Assembly (NCBI GenBank): GCA_022605955.1 | Contig: JAKCOZ010000245.1 | Location: forward strand, 186,001-250,000 | DNA from: Rallus limicola | Lineage: Eukaryota > Chordata > Aves > Gruiformes > Rallidae | DNA length: 64,000 bases | Direction: 5' to 3' | Part shown: positions 48,701 through 61,239 of the stretch, piece after piece | Numbering within the stretch: the first letter of the stretch is position 1 | Layout: every line of letters begins with the position of its first letter | The notes under the pieces: generated by a model | What the model was told of the DNA's origin: nothing | Seen by the model: the letters and a program-made list of their open reading frames with translations, nothing else | Database searches by the model: none | Position numbers and translations under genes: made by a program

Positions 48701-50922
48701 GAAAAGGCTGAGAGCCAAAGCGACAGGGTCTGCTCGTGTGTCCTGTTAGGAGGTTTCAGACAAGCTATGCCTTTCAGGCCTAGCTTCTTTACTTTGGGAG
48801 TTATTGCTGGACGTTTAGCATGTTTTGAACTGCAGTCTGCTAGGGCCGAGAAAAGCACCGTAGGAGGTTCCAGGCATGTTCCCTCTTTCCAGGCAAAGGA
48901 AAAGGCTGAGAGCCAAAGTGACAGGGTCTGCTCGTGTGTCCTGTTAGGAGGTTTCAGACAAGCTATGCCTTTCAGGCCTCGCTTCTTTACTTTGGGAGTT
49001 ATTGCTGGACGTTTAGCATGTTTTGAACTGCAGTCTGCTAGGGCCGAGAAAAGCACCGTAGGAGGTTCCAGGCATGTTCCCTCTTTCCAGGCAAAGGAAA
49101 AGGCTGAGAGCCAAAGTGACAGGGTCTGCTCGTGTGTCCTGTTAGGAGGTTTCAGACAAGCTATGCTTTTCAGGCCTAGCTTCTTTACTTTGGGAGTTAT
49201 TGCTGGACGTTTAGCATGTTTTGAACTGCAGTCTGCTAGGGCCGAGAAAAGCACCGTAGGAGGTTCCAGGCATGTTCCCTCTTTCCAGGCAAAGGAAAAG
49301 GCTGAGAGCCAAAGTGACAGGGTCTGCTCGTGTGTCCTGTTAGGAGGTTTCAGACAAGCTATGCCTTTCAGGCCTAGCTTCTTTACTTTGGGAGTTATTG
49401 CTGGACGTTTAGCATGTTTTGAACTGCAGTCTGCTAGGGCCGAGAAAAGCACCGTAGGAGGTTCCAGGCATGTTCCCTCTTTCCAGGCAAAGGAAAAGGC
49501 TGAGAGCCAAAGCGACAGGGTCTGCTCATGTGTCCTGTTAGGAGGTTTCAGACAAGCTATGCCTTTCAGGCCTAGCTTCTTTACTTTGGGAGTTATTGCT
49601 GGACGTTTAGCATGTTTTGAACTGCAGTCTGCTAGGGCCGAGAAAAGCACCGTAGGAGGTTCCAGGCATGTTCCCTCTTTCCAGGCAAAGGAAAAGGCTG
49701 AGAGCCAAAGTGACAGGGTCTGCTCGTGTGTCCTGTTAGGAGGTTTCAGACAAGCTATGCCTTTCAGGCCTCGCTTCTTTACTTTGGGAGTTATTGCTGG
49801 ACGTTTAGCATTTTTTGAATTGCAGTCTGCTAGGGCCGAGAAAAGCACCGTAGGAGGTTCCAGGCATGTTCCCTCTTTCCAGGCAAAGGAAAAGGCTGAG
49901 AGCCAAAGTGACAGGGTCTGCTCGTGTGTCCTGTTAGGAGGTTTCAGACAAGCTATGCCTTTCAGGCCTAGCTTCTTTACTTTGGGAGTTATTGCTGGAC
50001 GTTTAGCATGTTTTGAACTGCAGTCTGCTAGGGCCGAGAAAAGCACCGTAGGAGGTTCCAGGCATGTTCCCTCTTTCCAGGCAAAGGAAAAGGCTGAGAG
50101 CCAAAGTGACAGGGTCTGCTCGTGTGTCCTGTTAGGAGGTTTCAGACAAGCTATGCCTTTCAGGCCTAGCTTCTTTACTTTGGGAGTTATTGCTGGACGT
50201 TTAGCATGTTTTGAACTGCAGTCTGCTAGGGCCAAGAAAAGCACCGTAGGAGGTTCCAGGCATGTTCCCTCTTTCCAGGCAAAGGAAAAGGCTGAGAGCC
50301 AAAGTGACAGGGTCTGCTCGTGTGTCCTGTTAGGAGGTTTCAGACAAGCTATGCCTTTCAGGCCTAGCTTCTTTACTTTGGGAGTTATTGCTGGACGTTT
50401 AGCATGTTTTGAACTGCAGTCTGCTAGGGCCGAGAAAAGCACCGTAGGAGGTTCCAGGCATGTTCCCTCTTTCCAGGCAAAGGAAAAGGCTGAGAGCCAA
50501 AGCGACAGGGTCTGCTCATGTGTCCTGTTAGGAGGTTTCAGACAAGCTATGCCTTTCAGGCCTAGCTTCTTTACTTTGGGAGTTATTGCTGGACGTTTAG
50601 CATGTTTTGAACTGCAGTCTGCTAGGGCCGAGAAAAGCACCGTAGGAGGTTCCAGGCATGTTCCCTCTTTCCAGGCAAAGGAAAAGGCTGAGAGCCAAAG
50701 CGACAGGGTCTGCTCGTGTGTCCTGTTAGGAGGTTTCAGACAAGCTATGCCTTTCAGGCCTAGCTTCTTTACTTTGGGAGTTATTGCTGGACGTTTAGCA
50801 TGTTTTGAACTGCAGTCTGCTAGGGCTGAGAAAAGCACCGTAGGAGGTTCCAGGCATGTTCCCTCTTTCCAGGCAAAGGAAAAGGCTGAGAGCCAAAGTG
50901 ACAGGGTCTGCTCGTGTGTCCT
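45797..50922. repeat. Regular array segment with 5-mer and longer spacing
   Basis: All monomers are 198 bp. Two CTCATGTG variants (A at 49528 and 50518) are 990 bp apart, a 5-mer spacing. GGGCCAAG (50234) recurs at 52213, ten monomers downstream after allowing for intervening indels. Private changes include AGGAAGTTTC with GACATGC near 46571-46588 and GGGCTGAG near 50826. Other gene types are absent. Confidence 0.82.
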
Positions 50923-53909
50923 GAGGAGGTTTCAGACAAGCTATGCCTTTCAGGCCTAGCTTCTTTACTTTGGGAGTTATTGCTGGACGTTTAGCATGTT
51001 TTGAACTGCAGTCTGCTAGGGCCGAGAAAAGCACCGTAGGAGGTTCCAGGCATGTTCCCTCTTTCCAGGCAAAGGAAAAGGCTGAGAGCCAAAGTGACAG
51101 GGTCTGCTCGTGTGTCCTGTTAGGAGGTTTCAGACAAGCTATGCCTTTCAGGCCTCGCTTCTTTACTTTGGGAGTTATTGCTGGACGTTTAGCATGTTTT
51201 GAACTGCAGTCTGCTAGGGCCGAGAAAAGCACCGTAGGAGGTTCCAGGCATGTTCCCTCTTTCCAGGCAAAGGAAAAGGCTGAGAGCCAAGTGACAGGGT
51301 CTGCTCGTGTGTCCTGTTAGGAGGTTCAGACAAGCTATGCTTTTCAGGCCTAGCTTCTTTACTTTGGGAGTTATTGCTGGACGTTTAGCATGTTTTGAAC
51401 TGCAGTCTGCTAGGGCCGAGAAAAGCACCGTAGGAGGTTCCAGGCATGTTCCCTCTTTCCAGGCAAAGGAAAAGGCTGAGAGCCAAAGCGACAGGGTCTG
51501 CTCGTGTGTCCTGTTAGGAGGTTTCAGACAAGCTATGCCTTTCAGGCCTAGCTTCTTTACTTTGGGAGTTATTGCTGGACGTTTAGCATGTTTTGAACTG
51601 CAGTCTGCTAGGGCCGAGAAAAGCACCGTGTAGGAGGTTCCAGGCATGTTCCCTCTTTCCAGGCAAAGGAAAAGGCTGAGATCCAAAGCGACAGGGTCTG
51701 CTCGTGTGTCCTGTTAGGAGGTTTCAGACAAGCTATGCCTTTCAGGCCTAGCTTCTTTACTTTGGGAGTTATTGCTGGACGTTTAGCATGTTTTGAACTG
51801 CAGTCTGCTAGGGCCGAGAAAAGCACCGTAGGAGGTTCCAGGCATGTTCCCTCTTTCCAGGCAAATGAAAAGGCTGAGAGCCAAAGCGACAGGGTCTGCT
51901 CGTGTGTCCTGTTAGGAGGTTTTCAGACAAGCTATGCCTTTCAGGCCTAGCTTCTTTACTTTGGGAGTTATTGCTGGACGTTTAGCATGTTTTGAACTGC
52001 AGTCTGCTAGGGCCGAGAAAAGCACCGTAGGAGGTTCCAGGCATGTTCCCTCTTTCCAGGCAAAGGAAAAGGCTGAGAGCCAAAGTGACAGGGTCTGCTC
52101 GTGTGTCCTGTTAGGAGGTTTCAGACAAGCTATGCCTTTCAGTCCTAGCTTCTTTACTTTGGGAGTTATTGCTGGACGTTTAGCATGTTTTGAACTGCAG
52201 TCTGCTAGGGCCAAGAAAAGCACCGTAGGAGGTTCCAGGCATGTTCCCTCTTTCCAGGCAAAGGAAAAGGCTGAGAGCCAAAGCGACAGGGTCTGCTCGT
52301 GTGTCCTGTTAGGAGGTTTCAGACAAGCTATGCCTTTCAGGCCTAGCTTCTTTACTTTGGGAGTTATTGCTGGACGTTTAGCATGTTTTGAACTGCAGTC
52401 TGCTAGGGCCGAGAAAAGCACCGTAGGAGGTTCCAGGCATGTTCCCTCTTTCCAGGCAAAGGAAAAGGCTGAGAGCCAAAGCGACAGGGTCTGTTCGGTG
52501 TGTCCTGTTAGGAGGTTTCAGACAAGCTATGCCTTTCAGGCCTAGCTTCTTTACTTTGGGAGTTATTGCTGGACGTTTAGCATGTTTTGAACTGCAGTCT
52601 GCTAGGGCCGAGAAAAGCACCGTAGGAGGTTCCAGGCATGTTCCCTCTTTCCAGGCAAAGGAAAAGGCTGAGAGCCAAAGTGACAGGGTCTGCTCGTGTG
52701 TCCTGTTAGGAGGTTTCAGACAAGCTATGCCTTTCAGGCCTAGCTTCTTTACTTTGGGAGTTATTGCTGGACGTTTAGCATGTTTTGAACTGCAGTCTGC
52801 TAGGGCCGAGAAAAGCACCGTAGGAGGTTTCCAGGCATGTTCCCTCTTTCCAGGCAAAGGAAAAGGCTGAGAGCCAAAGTGACAGGGTCTGCTCGTGTGT
52901 CCTGTTAGGAGGTTTCAGACAAGCTATGCCTTTCAGGCCTAGCTTCTTTACTTTGGGAGTTATTGCTGGACGTTTAGCATGTTTTGAACTGCAGTCTGCT
53001 AGGGCCGAGAAAAGCACCGTAGGAGGTTCCAGGCATGTTCCCTCTTTCCAGGCAAAGGAAAAGGCTGAGAGCCAAAGTGACAGGGGTCTGCTCGTGTGTC
53101 CTGTTAGGAGGTTTCAGACAAGCTATGCCTTTCAGGCCTAGCTTCTTTACTTTGGGAGTTATTGCTGGACGTTTAGCATTTTTGAATTGCAGTCTGCTAG
53201 GGCCGAGAAAAGCACCGTAGGAGGTTCCAGGCATGTTCCCTCTTTCCAGGCAAAGGAAAAGGCTGAGAGCCAAAGTGACAGGGTCTGCTCGTGTGTCCTG
53301 TTAGGAGGTTTCAGACAAGCTATGCCTTTCAGGCCTCGCTTCTTTAATTTGGGAGTTATTGCTGGACGTTTAGCATGTTTTGAACTGCAGTCTGCTAGGG
53401 CCGAGAAAAGCACCGTAGGAGGTTCCAGGCATGTTCCTCTTTCCAGGCAAAGGAAAAGGCTGAGAGCCAAAGTGACAGGGTCTGCTCGTGTGTCCTGTTA
53501 GGAGGTTTCAGACAAGCTATGCTTTTCAGGCCTAGCTTCTTTACTTTGGGAGTTATTGCTGGACGTTTAGCATGTTTTGAACTGCAGTCTGCTAGGGCCG
53601 AGAAAAGCACCAAAGGAGGTTCCAGGCATGTTCCCTCTTTCCAGGCAAAGGAAAAGGCTGAGAGCCAAAGCGACAGGGTCTGCTCGTGTGTCCTGTTAGG
53701 AGGTTTCAGACAAGCTATGCCTTTCAGGCCTAGCTTCTTTACTTTGGGAGTTATTGCTGGACGTTTAGCATGTTTTGAACTGCAGTCTGCTAGGGCCGAG
53801 AAAAGCACCGTAGGAGGTTCCAGGCATGTTCCCTCTTTCCAGGCAAAGGAAAAGGCTGAGATCCAAAGCGACAGGGTCTGCTCGTGTGTCCTGTTAGGAG
53901 GTTTCAGAA
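50923..53909. repeat. Array segment with eleven clustered small indels
   Basis: Length changes: TT lost (50923), A lost (51290), T lost (51325), GT gained (51628), T gained (51920), G gained (52497), T gained (52828), G gained (53083), T lost (53179), C lost (53436) and C lost (53909). Most are homopolymer changes and none seems shared with related monomers. The left flank, 45797-50922, has none, and the 10 kb to the right has none. Consensus error is the likeliest cause; a real decayed patch is the alternative. Confidence 0.8.
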
Positions 53910-54903
53910 AGCTATGCCTTTCAGGCCTAGCTTCTTTACTTTGGGAGTTATTGCTGGACGTTTAGCATGTTTTGAACTGCAGTCTGCTAGGGCCGAGAAA
54001 AGCACCGTAGGAGGTTCCAGGCATGTTCCCTCTTTCCAGGCAAAGGAAAAGGCTGAGAGCCAAAGCGACAGGGTCTGCTCGTGTGTCCTGTTAGGAGGTT
54101 TCAGACAAGCTATGCCTTTCAGGCCTAGCTTCTTTACTTTGGGAGTTATTGCTGGACGTTTAGCATGTTTTGAACTGCAGTCTGCTAGGGCCGAGAAAAG
54201 CACCGTAGGAGGTTCCAGGCATGTTCCCTCTTTCCAGGCAAAGGAAAAGGCTGAGAGCCAAAGTGACAGGGTCTGCTCGTGTGTCCTGTTAGGAGGTTTC
54301 AGACAAGCTATGCCTTTCAGGCCTAGCTTCTTTACTTTGGGAGTTATTGCTGGACGTTTAGCATGTTTTGAACTGCAGTCTGCTAGGGCCGAGAAAAGCA
54401 CCGTAGGAGGTTCCAGGCATGTTCCCTCTTTCCAGGCAAAGGAAAAGGCTGAGAGCCAAAGCGACAGGGTCTGCTCGTGTGTCCTGTTAGGAGGTTTCAG
54501 ACAAGCTATGCCTTTCAGGCCTAGCTTCTTTACTTTGGGAGTTATTGCTGGACGTTTAGCATGTTTTGAACTGCAGTCTGCTAGGGCCGAGAAAAGCACC
54601 GTAGGAGGTTCCAGGCATGTTCCCTCTTTCCAGGCAAAGGAAAAGGCTGAGAGCCAAAGCGACAGGGTCTGCTCGTGTGTCCTGTTAGGAGGTTTCAGAC
54701 AAGCTATGCCTTTCAGGCCTAGCTTCTTTACTTTGGGAGTTATTGCTTGACGTTTAGCATGTTTTGAACTGCAGTCTGCTAGGGCCGAGAAAAGCACCGT
54801 AGGAGGTTCCAGGCATGTTCCCTCTTTCCAGGCAAAGGAAAAGGCTGAGAGCCAAAGCGACAGGGTCTGCTCGTGTGTCCTGTTAGGAGGTTTCAGACAA
54901 GCT
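53125..54903. repeat. Nine-monomer marker cassette, right copy
   Basis: It carries the same ordered rare markers as 3632-5019: GAATTGCAG type (53125), CCTCGC (53322), ATGCTTTTC (53519), GAGATCCAAAGCG (53717) and finally GCTTGACG (54706). Four ordinary monomers instead of two precede the last. The left part lies inside the indel cluster. A private ACCAAAGG occurs near 53610. The ATGCTTTTC monomers at 51337 and 53519 are 11 monomers apart, matching the 11-mer period at the left end of the window. Confidence 0.8.
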
Positions 54904-56883
54904 ATGCCTTTCAGGCCTAGCTTCTTTACTTTGGGAGTTATTGCTGGACGTTTAGCATGTTTTGAACTGCAGTCTGCTAGGGCCGAGAAAAGCACCGTAG
55001 GAGGTTCCAGGCATGTTCCCTCTTTCCAGGCAAAGGAAAAGGCTGAGAGCCAAAGCGACAGGGTCTGTTCTTGTGTCCTGTTAGGAGGTTTCAGACAAGC
55101 TATGCCTTTCAGGCCTAGCTTCTTTACTTTGGGAGTTATTGCTGGACGTTTAGCATGTTTTGAACTGCAGTCTGCTAGGGCCGAGAAAAGCACCGTAGGA
55201 GGTTCCAGGCATGTTCCCTCTTTCCAGGCAAAGGAAAAGGCTGAGAGCCAAAGTGACAGGGTCTGCTCGTGTGTCCTGTTAGGAGGTTTCAGACAAGCTA
55301 TGCCTTTCAGGCCTAGCTTCTTTACTTTGGGAGTTATTGCTGGACGTTTAGCATGTTTTGAACTGCAGTCTGCTAGGGCCGAGAAAAGCACCGTAGGAGG
55401 TTCCAGGCATGTTCCCTCTTTCCAGGCAAAGGAAAAGGCTGAGAGCCAAAGCGACAGGGTCTGCTCGTGTGTCCTGTTAGGAGGTTTCAGACAAGCTATG
55501 CCTTTCAGGCCTAGCTTCTTTACTTTGGGAGTTATTGCTGGACGTTTAGCATGTTTTGAACTGCAGTCTGCTAGGGCCGAGAAAAGCACCGTAGGAGGTT
55601 CCAGGCATGTTCCCTCTTTCCAGGCAAAGGAAAAGGCTGAGAGCCAAAGCGACAGGGTCTGCTCGTGTGTCCTGTTAGGAGGTTTCAGACAAGCTATGCC
55701 TTTCAGGCCTAGCTTCTTTACTTTGGGAGTTATTGCTGGACGTTTAGCATGTTTTGAACTGCAGTCTGCTAGGGCCGAGAAAAGCACCGTAGGAGGTTCC
55801 AGGCATGTTCCCTCTTTCCAGGCAAAGGAAAAGGCTGAGAGCCAAAGTGACAGGGTCTGCTCGTGTGTCCTGTTAGGAGGTTTCAGACAAGCTATGCCTT
55901 TCAGGCCTAGCTTCTTTACTTTGGGAGTTATTGCTGGACGTTTAGCATGTTTTGAACTGCAGTCTGCTAGGGCCGAGAAAAGCACCGTAGGAGGTTCCAG
56001 GCATGTTCCCTCTTTCCAGGCAAAGGAAAAGGCTGAGAGCCAAAGCGACAGGGTCTGCTGGTGTGTCCTGTTAGGAGGTTTCAGACAAGCTATGCCTTTC
56101 AGGCCTAGCTTCTTTACTTTGGGAGTTATTGCTGGACGTTTAGCATGTTTTGAACTGCAGTCTGCTAGGGCCGAGAAAAGCACCGTAGGAGGTTCCAGGC
56201 ATGTTCCCTCTTTCCAGGCAAAGGAAAAGGCTGAGAGCCAAAGTGACAGGGTCTGCTCGTGTGTCCTGTTAGGAGGTTTCAGACAAGCTATGCCTTTCAG
56301 GCCTAGCTTCTTTACTTTGGGAGTTATTGCTGGACGTTTAGCATGTTTTGAACTGCAGTCTGCTAGGGCCGAGAAAAGCACCGTAGGAGGTTCCAGGCAT
56401 GTTCCCTCTTTCCAGGCAAAGGAAAAGGCTGAGAGCCAAAGCGACAGGGTCTGCTCGTGTGTCCTGTTAGGAGGTTTCAGACAAGCTATGCCTTTCAGGC
56501 CTAGCTTCTTTACTTTGGGAGTTATTGCTGGACGTTTAGCATGTTTTGAACTGCAGTCTGCTAGGGCCGAGAAAAGCACCGTAGGAGGTTCCAGGCATGT
56601 TCCCTCTTTCCAGGCAAAGGAAAAGGCTGAGAGCCAAAGCGACAGGGTCTGCTCGTGTGTCCTGTTAGGAGGTTTCAGACAAGCTATGCCTTTCAGGCCT
56701 AGCTTCTTTACTTTGGGAGTTATTGCTGGACGTTTAGCATGTTTTGAACTGCAGTCTGCTAGGGCCGAGAAAAGCACCGTAGGAGGTTCCAGGCATGTTC
56801 CCTCTTTCCAGGCAAAGGAAAAGGCTGAGAGCCAAAGCGACAGGGTCTGCTCGTGTGTCCTGTTAGGAGGTTTCAGACAAGCT

Positions 56884-57477
56884 ATGCCTTTCAGGCCTAG
56901 CTTCTTTACTTTGGGAGTTATTGCTGGATGTTTAGCATAGTTTGAACTGCAGTCTGCTAGGGCCGAGAAAAGCACCGTAGGAGGTTCCAGGCATGTTCCC
57001 TCTTTCCAGGCAAAGGAAAAGGCTGAGAGCCAAAGTGACAGGGTCTGCTCGTGTGTCCTGTTAGGAGGTTTCAGTTAAGCTATTCCTTTCAGGCCTAGCT
57101 TCTTTACTTTGGGAGTTATTGCTGGACGTTTAGCATGTTTTGAACTGCAGTCTGCTAGGGCCGAGAAAAGCACCGTAGGAGGTTCCAGGCATGTTCCCTC
57201 TTTCCAGGCAAAGGAAAAGGCTGAGAGCCAAAGTGACAGGGTCTGCTCGTGTGTCCTGTTAGGAGGTTTCAGACAAGCTATGCCTTTCAGGCCTCGCTTC
57301 TTTACTTTGGGAGTTATTGCTGGACGTTTAGCATGTTTTGAACTGCAGTCTGCTAGGGCCGAGAAAAGCACCGTAGGAGGTTCCAGGCATGTTCCCTCTT
57401 TCCAGGCAAAGGAAAAGGCTGAGAGCCAAAGTGACAGGGTCTGCTCGTGTGTCCTGTTAGGAGGTTTCAGACAAGCT
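56884..57477. repeat. Three-monomer signature, copy 1 of 3
   Basis: A GATGTTTAGCATAG monomer ends in TTCAGTTAAGC and is followed by a monomer starting ATTCCTTTC and then a CCTCGC monomer. The set recurs at 60646-61239 and 62230-62823, 19 and then 8 monomers apart. The TTAAGC / ATTCC change is confined to these three places. Confidence 0.88.
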
Positions 57478-60400
57478 ATGCCTTTCAGGCCTAGCTTCTT
57501 TACTTTGGGAGTTATTGCTGGACGTTTAGCATGTTTTGAACTGCAGTCTGCTAGGGCCGAGAAAAGCACCGTAGGAGGTTCCAGGCATGTTCCCTCTTTC
57601 CAGGCAAAGGAAAAGGCTGAGAGCCAAAGTGACAGGGTCTGCTCGTGTGTCCTGTTAGGAGGTTTCAGACAAGCTATGCCTTTCAGGCCTAGCTTCTTTA
57701 CTTTGGGAGTTATTGCTGGACGTTTAGCATGTTTTGAACTGCAGTCTGCTAGGGCCGAGAAAAGCACCGTAGGAGGTTCCAGGCATGTTCCCTCTTTCCA
57801 GGCAAAGGAAAAGGCTGAGAGCCAAAGCGACAGGGTCTGCTCGTGTGTCCTGTTAGGAGGTTTCAGACAAGCTATGCCTTTCAGGCCTAGCTTCTTTACT
57901 TTGGGAGTTATTGCTGGACGTTTAGCATGTTTTGAACTGCAGTCTGCTAGGGCCGAGAAAAGCACCGTAGGAGGTTCCAGGCATGTTCCCTCTTTCCAGG
58001 CAAAGGAAAAGGCTGAGAGCCAAAGTGACAGGGTCTGCTCGTGTGTCCTGTTAGGAGGTTTCAGACAAGCTATGCCTTTCAGGCCTAGCTTCTTTACTTT
58101 GGGAGTTATTGCTGGACGTTTAGCATGTTTTGAACTGCAGTCTGCTAGGGTCTAGAAAAGCACCGTAGGAGGTTCCAGGCATGTTCCCTCTTTCCAAGCA
58201 AAGGAAAAGGCTGAGAGCCAAAGTGACAGGGTCTGCTCGTGTGTCCTGTTAGGAGGTTTCAGACAAGCTATGCCTTTCAGGCCTAGCTTCTTTACTTTGG
58301 GAGTTATTGCTGGACGTTTAGCATGTTTTGAACTGCAGTCTGCTAGGGCCGAGAAAAGCACCGTAGGAGGTTCCAGGCATGTTCCCTCTTTCCAGGCAAA
58401 GGAAAAGGCTGAGAGCCAAAGTGACAGGGTCTGCTCGTGTGTCCTGTTAGGAGGTTTCAGACAAGCTATGCCTTTCAGGCCTAGCTTCTTTACTTTGGGA
58501 GTTATTGCTGGACGTTTAGCATGTTTTGAACTGCAGTCTGCTAGGGCCGAGAAAAGCACCGTAGGAGGTTCCAGGCATGTTCCCTCTTTCCAGGCAAAGG
58601 AAAAGGCTGAGAGCCAAAGTGACAGGGTCTGCTCGTGTGTCCTGTTAGGAGGTTTCAGACAAGCTATGCCTTTCAGGCCTAGCTTCTTTACTTTGGGAGT
58701 TATTGCTGGACGTTTAGCATGTTTTGAACTGCAGTCTGCTAGGGCCGAGAAAAGCACCGTAGGAGGTTCCAGGCATGTTCCCTCTTTCCAGGCAAAGGAA
58801 AAGGCTGAGAGCCAAAGCGACAGGGTCTGCTCGTGTGTCCTGTTAGGAGGTTTCAGACAAGCTATGCCTTTCAGGCCTAGCTTCTTTACTTTGGGAGTTA
58901 TTGCTGGACGTTTAGCATGTTTTGAACTGCAGTCTGCTAGGGCCGAGAAAAGCACCGTAGGAGGTTCCAGGCATGTTCCCTCTTTCCAGGCAAAGGAAAA
59001 GGCTGAGAGCCAAAGCGACAGGGTCTGCTCGTGTGTCCTGTTAGGAGGTTTCAGACAAGCTATGCCTTTCAGGCCTAGCTTCTTTACTTTGGGAGTTATT
59101 GCTGGACGTTTAGCATGTTTTGAACTGCAGTCTGCTAGGGCCGAGAAAAGCACCGTAGGAGGTTCCAGGCATGTTCCCTCTTTCCAGGCAAAGGAAAAGG
59201 CTGAGAGCCAAAGTGACAGGGTCTGCTCGTGTGTCCTGTTAGGAGGTTTCAGACAAGCTATGCCTTTCAGGCCTAGCTTCTTTACTTTGGGAGTTATTGC
59301 TGGACGTTTAGCATGTTTTGAACTGCAGTCTGCTAGGGCCGAGAAAAGCACCGTAGGAGGTTCCAGGCATGTTCCCTCTTTCCAGGCAAAGGAAAAGGCT
59401 GAGAGCCAAAGTGACAGGGTCTGCTCGTGTGTCCTGTTAGGAGGTTTCAGACAAGCTATGCCTTTCAGGCCTAGCTTCTTTACTTTGGGAGTTATTGCTG
59501 GACGTTTAGCATGTTTAGAACTGCAGTCTGCTAGGGCCGAGAAAAGCACCGTAGGAGGTTCCAGGCATGTTCCCTCTTTCCAGGCAAAGGAAAAGGCTGA
59601 GAGCCAAAGTGACAGGGTCTGCTCGTGTGTCCTGTTAGGAGGTTTCAGACAAGCTATGCCTTTCAGGCCTAGCTTCTTTACTTTGGGAGTTATTGCTGGA
59701 CGTTTAGCATGTTTTGAACTGCAGTCTGCTAGGGCCGAGAAAAGCACCGTAGGAGGTTCCAGGCATGTTCCCTCTTTCCAGGCAAAGGAAAAGGCTGAGA
59801 GCCAAAGTGACAGGGTCTGCTCGTGTGTCCTGTTAGGAGGTTTCAGACAAGCTATGCCTTTCAGGCCTAGCTTCTTTACTTTGGGAGTTATTGCTGGACG
59901 TTTAGCATGTTTTGAACTGCAGTCTGCTAGGGCCGAGAAAAGCACCGTAGGAGGTTCCAGGCATGTTCCCTCTTTCCAGGCAAAGGAAAAGGCTGAGAGC
60001 CAAAGCGACAGGGTCTGCTCGTGTGTCCTGTTAGGAGGTTTCAGACAAGCTATGCCTTTCAGGCCTAGCTTCTTTACTTTGGGAGTTATTGCTGGACGTT
60101 TAGCATGTTTTGAACTGCAGTCTGCTAGGGCCGAGAAAAGCACCGTAGGAGGTTCCAGGCATGTTCCCTCTTTCCAGGCAAAGGAAAAGGCTGAGAGCCA
60201 AAGCGACAGGGTCTGCTCGTGTGTCCTGTTAGGAGGTTTCAGACAAGCTATGCCTTTCAGGCCTAGCTTCTTTACTTTGGGAGTTATTGCTGGACGTTTA
60301 GCATGTTTTGAACTGCAGTCTGCTAGGGCCGAGAAAAGCACCGTAGGAGGTTCCAGGCATGTTCCCTCTTTCCAGGCAAAGGAAAAGGCTGAGAGCCAAA

Positions 60401-60645
60401 GCGACAGGGTCTGCTCGTGTGTCCTGTTAGGAGGTTTCAGACAAGCTATGCCTTTCAGGCCTAGCTTCTTTACTTTGGGAGTTATTGCTGGACGTTTAGC
60501 ATGTTTTGAACTGCAGTCTGCTAGGGCCGAGAAAAGCACCGTAGGAGGTTCCAGGCATGTTCCCTCTTTCCAGGCAAAGGAAAAGGCTGAGAGCCAAAGC
60601 GACAGGGTCTGCTCGTGTGTCCTGTTAGGAGGTTTCAGACAAGCT

Positions 60646-61239
60646 ATGCCTTTCAGGCCTAGCTTCTTTACTTTGGGAGTTATTGCTGGATGTTTAGCAT
60701 AGTTTGAACTGCAGTCTGCTAGGGCCGAGAAAAGCACCGTAGGAGGTTCCAGGCATGTTCCCTCTTTCCAGGCAAAGGAAAAGGCTGAGAGCCAAAGTGA
60801 CAGGGTCTGCTCGTGTGTCCTGTTAGGAGGTTTCAGTTAAGCTATTCCTTTCAGGCCTAGCTTCTTTACTTTGGGAGTTATTGCTGGACGTTTAGCATGT
60901 TTTGAACTGCAGTCTGCTAGGGCCGAGAAAAGCACCGTAGGAGGTTCCAGGCATGTTCCCTCTTTCCAGGCAAAGGAAAAGGCTGAGAGCCAAAGTGACA
61001 GGGTCTGCTCGTGTGTCCTGTTAGGAGGTTTCAGACAAGCTATGCCTTTCAGGCCTCGCTTCTTTACTTTGGGAGTTATTGCTGGACGTTTAGCATGTTT
61101 TGAACTGCAGTCTGCTAGGGCCGAGAAAAGCACCGTAGGAGGTTCCAGGCATGTTCCCTCTTTCCAGGCAAAGGAAAAGGCTGAGAGCCAAAGTGACAGG
61201 GTCTGCTCGTGTGTCCTGTTAGGAGGTTTCAGACAAGCT
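60646..61239. repeat. Three-monomer signature, copy 2 of 3
   Basis: Same ordered set as at 56884. The monomers after it have C at the AAGYGAC site in five consecutive copies before the next signature. That pattern differs from copies 1 and 3, so the 8-mer here has its own recent history. Confidence 0.88.
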
